NCBI GenBank assembly: GCA_903819595.1
Contig: CAIJED010000098.1
Span: forward strand, 1-34,898
Length of the DNA: 34,898 nt
Origin: an uncultured Methanomicrobiales archaeon
Lineage (GTDB): Archaea; Halobacteriota; Methanomicrobia; Methanomicrobiales; Methanospirillaceae
Direction: 5' to 3'
The notes below the pieces were generated by a model that saw nothing but the letters and a program-made list of their open reading frames with translations, ran no database searches and was not told the origin of the DNA. A program made the translations under genes and the position numbers. Of this stretch, positions 34,555 to 34,898 are shown piece after piece (the first letter of the stretch is position 1; every line of letters begins with the position of its first letter).

Positions 34555-34631
34555 GGGGACGTAGCTCAGTTGGCTAGAGCGCCTGAATGGCATTCAGGAG
34601 GTCGAGGGTTCAACTCCCTTCGTCTCCACCA
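34555..34631 (+). tRNA. tRNA-Ala(GGC) with encoded CCA
   Basis: A full cloverleaf of 77 nt. The acceptor GGGGACG pairs with CGTCTCC and includes the G3-U70 wobble pair that identifies alanine tRNAs. The anticodon stem CCTGA/TCAGG encloses the loop ATGGCAT, anticodon GGC. The T loop is GTTCAAC. The discriminator A is followed by a genomically encoded CCA, usual in bacteria. Confidence 0.97.
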
Positions 34632-34660
34632 AACTCTTTTTATTGTGCACAATCCGGTGG

Positions 34661-34898
34661 TTAGAATCTGAAGCCTACGCCGGCGTTGATTTTTTGCGAT
34701 GTGTAACCGGAGCCGAACTCAGGGGAGTAGTTCAGGAATGTGCCCAGCGTCGGCGTCCATTGCACAGACACGCCAAGCCCAATCACAATGCTGTCCGCCC
34801 CGAGCGTCGAACCGCTGGAGGTGAAGGTATCACCGTTGCCGTAGATAAAATGCGAATCAATCGAAATCCCTCTGTCGATGTATTCATGTTGCCAGGCC
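34661..34898 (-). CDS. Autotransporter-type outer-membrane beta-barrel, C-terminal fragment
   Basis: The last 78 codons of a gene that begins beyond the right edge. The translation shows alternating strands starting with AWQHEY, a stretch common in autotransporter beta-domains, and ends KINAGVGFRF, with the C-terminal Phe recognised by the BAM complex of Gram-negative bacteria. It is converging with the tRNA gene. An outer-membrane protein cannot belong to a single-membrane methanogen, which supports a foreign origin of this end. Confidence 0.75.
   Translation of the reverse strand, partial: AWQHEYIDRGISIDSHFIYGNGDTFTSSGSTLGADSIVIGLGVSVQWTPTLGTFLNYSPEFGSGYTSQKINAGVGFRF

Overview
The first ~33.17 kb reads as the chromosome of a methanogenic archaeon, most likely of the order Methanomicrobiales. 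The grounds are a DUF2115/UPF0305 protein (a methanogen family), an archaellin of the FTGIEAAIV type, a COG1361 surface-domain protein next to a MacB-like exporter, archaeal TATA boxes, and moderate GC. The last ~1.7 kb is bacterial: a sigma70-type promoter, sufC and a truncated sufB, a tRNA-Ala with encoded CCA, and the C-terminus of an autotransporter-type outer-membrane barrel. The two parts meet at about 33180 inside sufB. I read the window as a metagenome contig with a chimeric right end.

Layout of the archaeal part. 1-426: the leader-distal end of a CRISPR array with type I-C-like repeats and no cas genes in view. 478-3668: a family II pyrophosphatase with CBS and DRTGG domains, and a secreted double META-domain protein. 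3968-7099: a leftward three-gene operon of COG1361 protein, FtsX/MacB permease and LolD-like ATPase, behind a duplicated TATA-containing promoter element. 7383-13548: mostly small or poorly known genes, including a lone archaellin, a nitroreductase, a YidD-like protein, Cys-rich and zinc-ribbon proteins, and an XRE regulator with a DUF2178 membrane protein. 13918-16299: a DHA2-family MFS transporter and a DUF2115 protein.

16510-23116: a complete tryptophan operon in the order trpE-G-D-C-F-B-A, transcribed leftwards, with almost every junction overlapping by 4 nt. Its promoter has a TATA box flanked by two TGTACA hexamers, the TRP-box motif bound by TrpY in Methanothermobacter. A 31-codon upstream ORF ends in a Trp codon, and its stop sits beside the trpE start. 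trpF appears to start at ATT.

23695-33174: a methyltransferase, a flavodoxin-fold oxidoreductase, a second DHA2 MFS transporter similar to the first, a SnoaL-like protein, a stand-alone CheY-like receiver, an ABC-2 exporter (ATPase plus permease), a flavodoxin, and a second ABC-2 permease cut off from its partner by the chimeric junction.

I see no convincing wholly new defence or metabolic system. The most informative signals are regulatory: the trp control region, the inverted repeats around the archaellin promoter, the XRE/DUF2178 operator candidate, and the contig junction.
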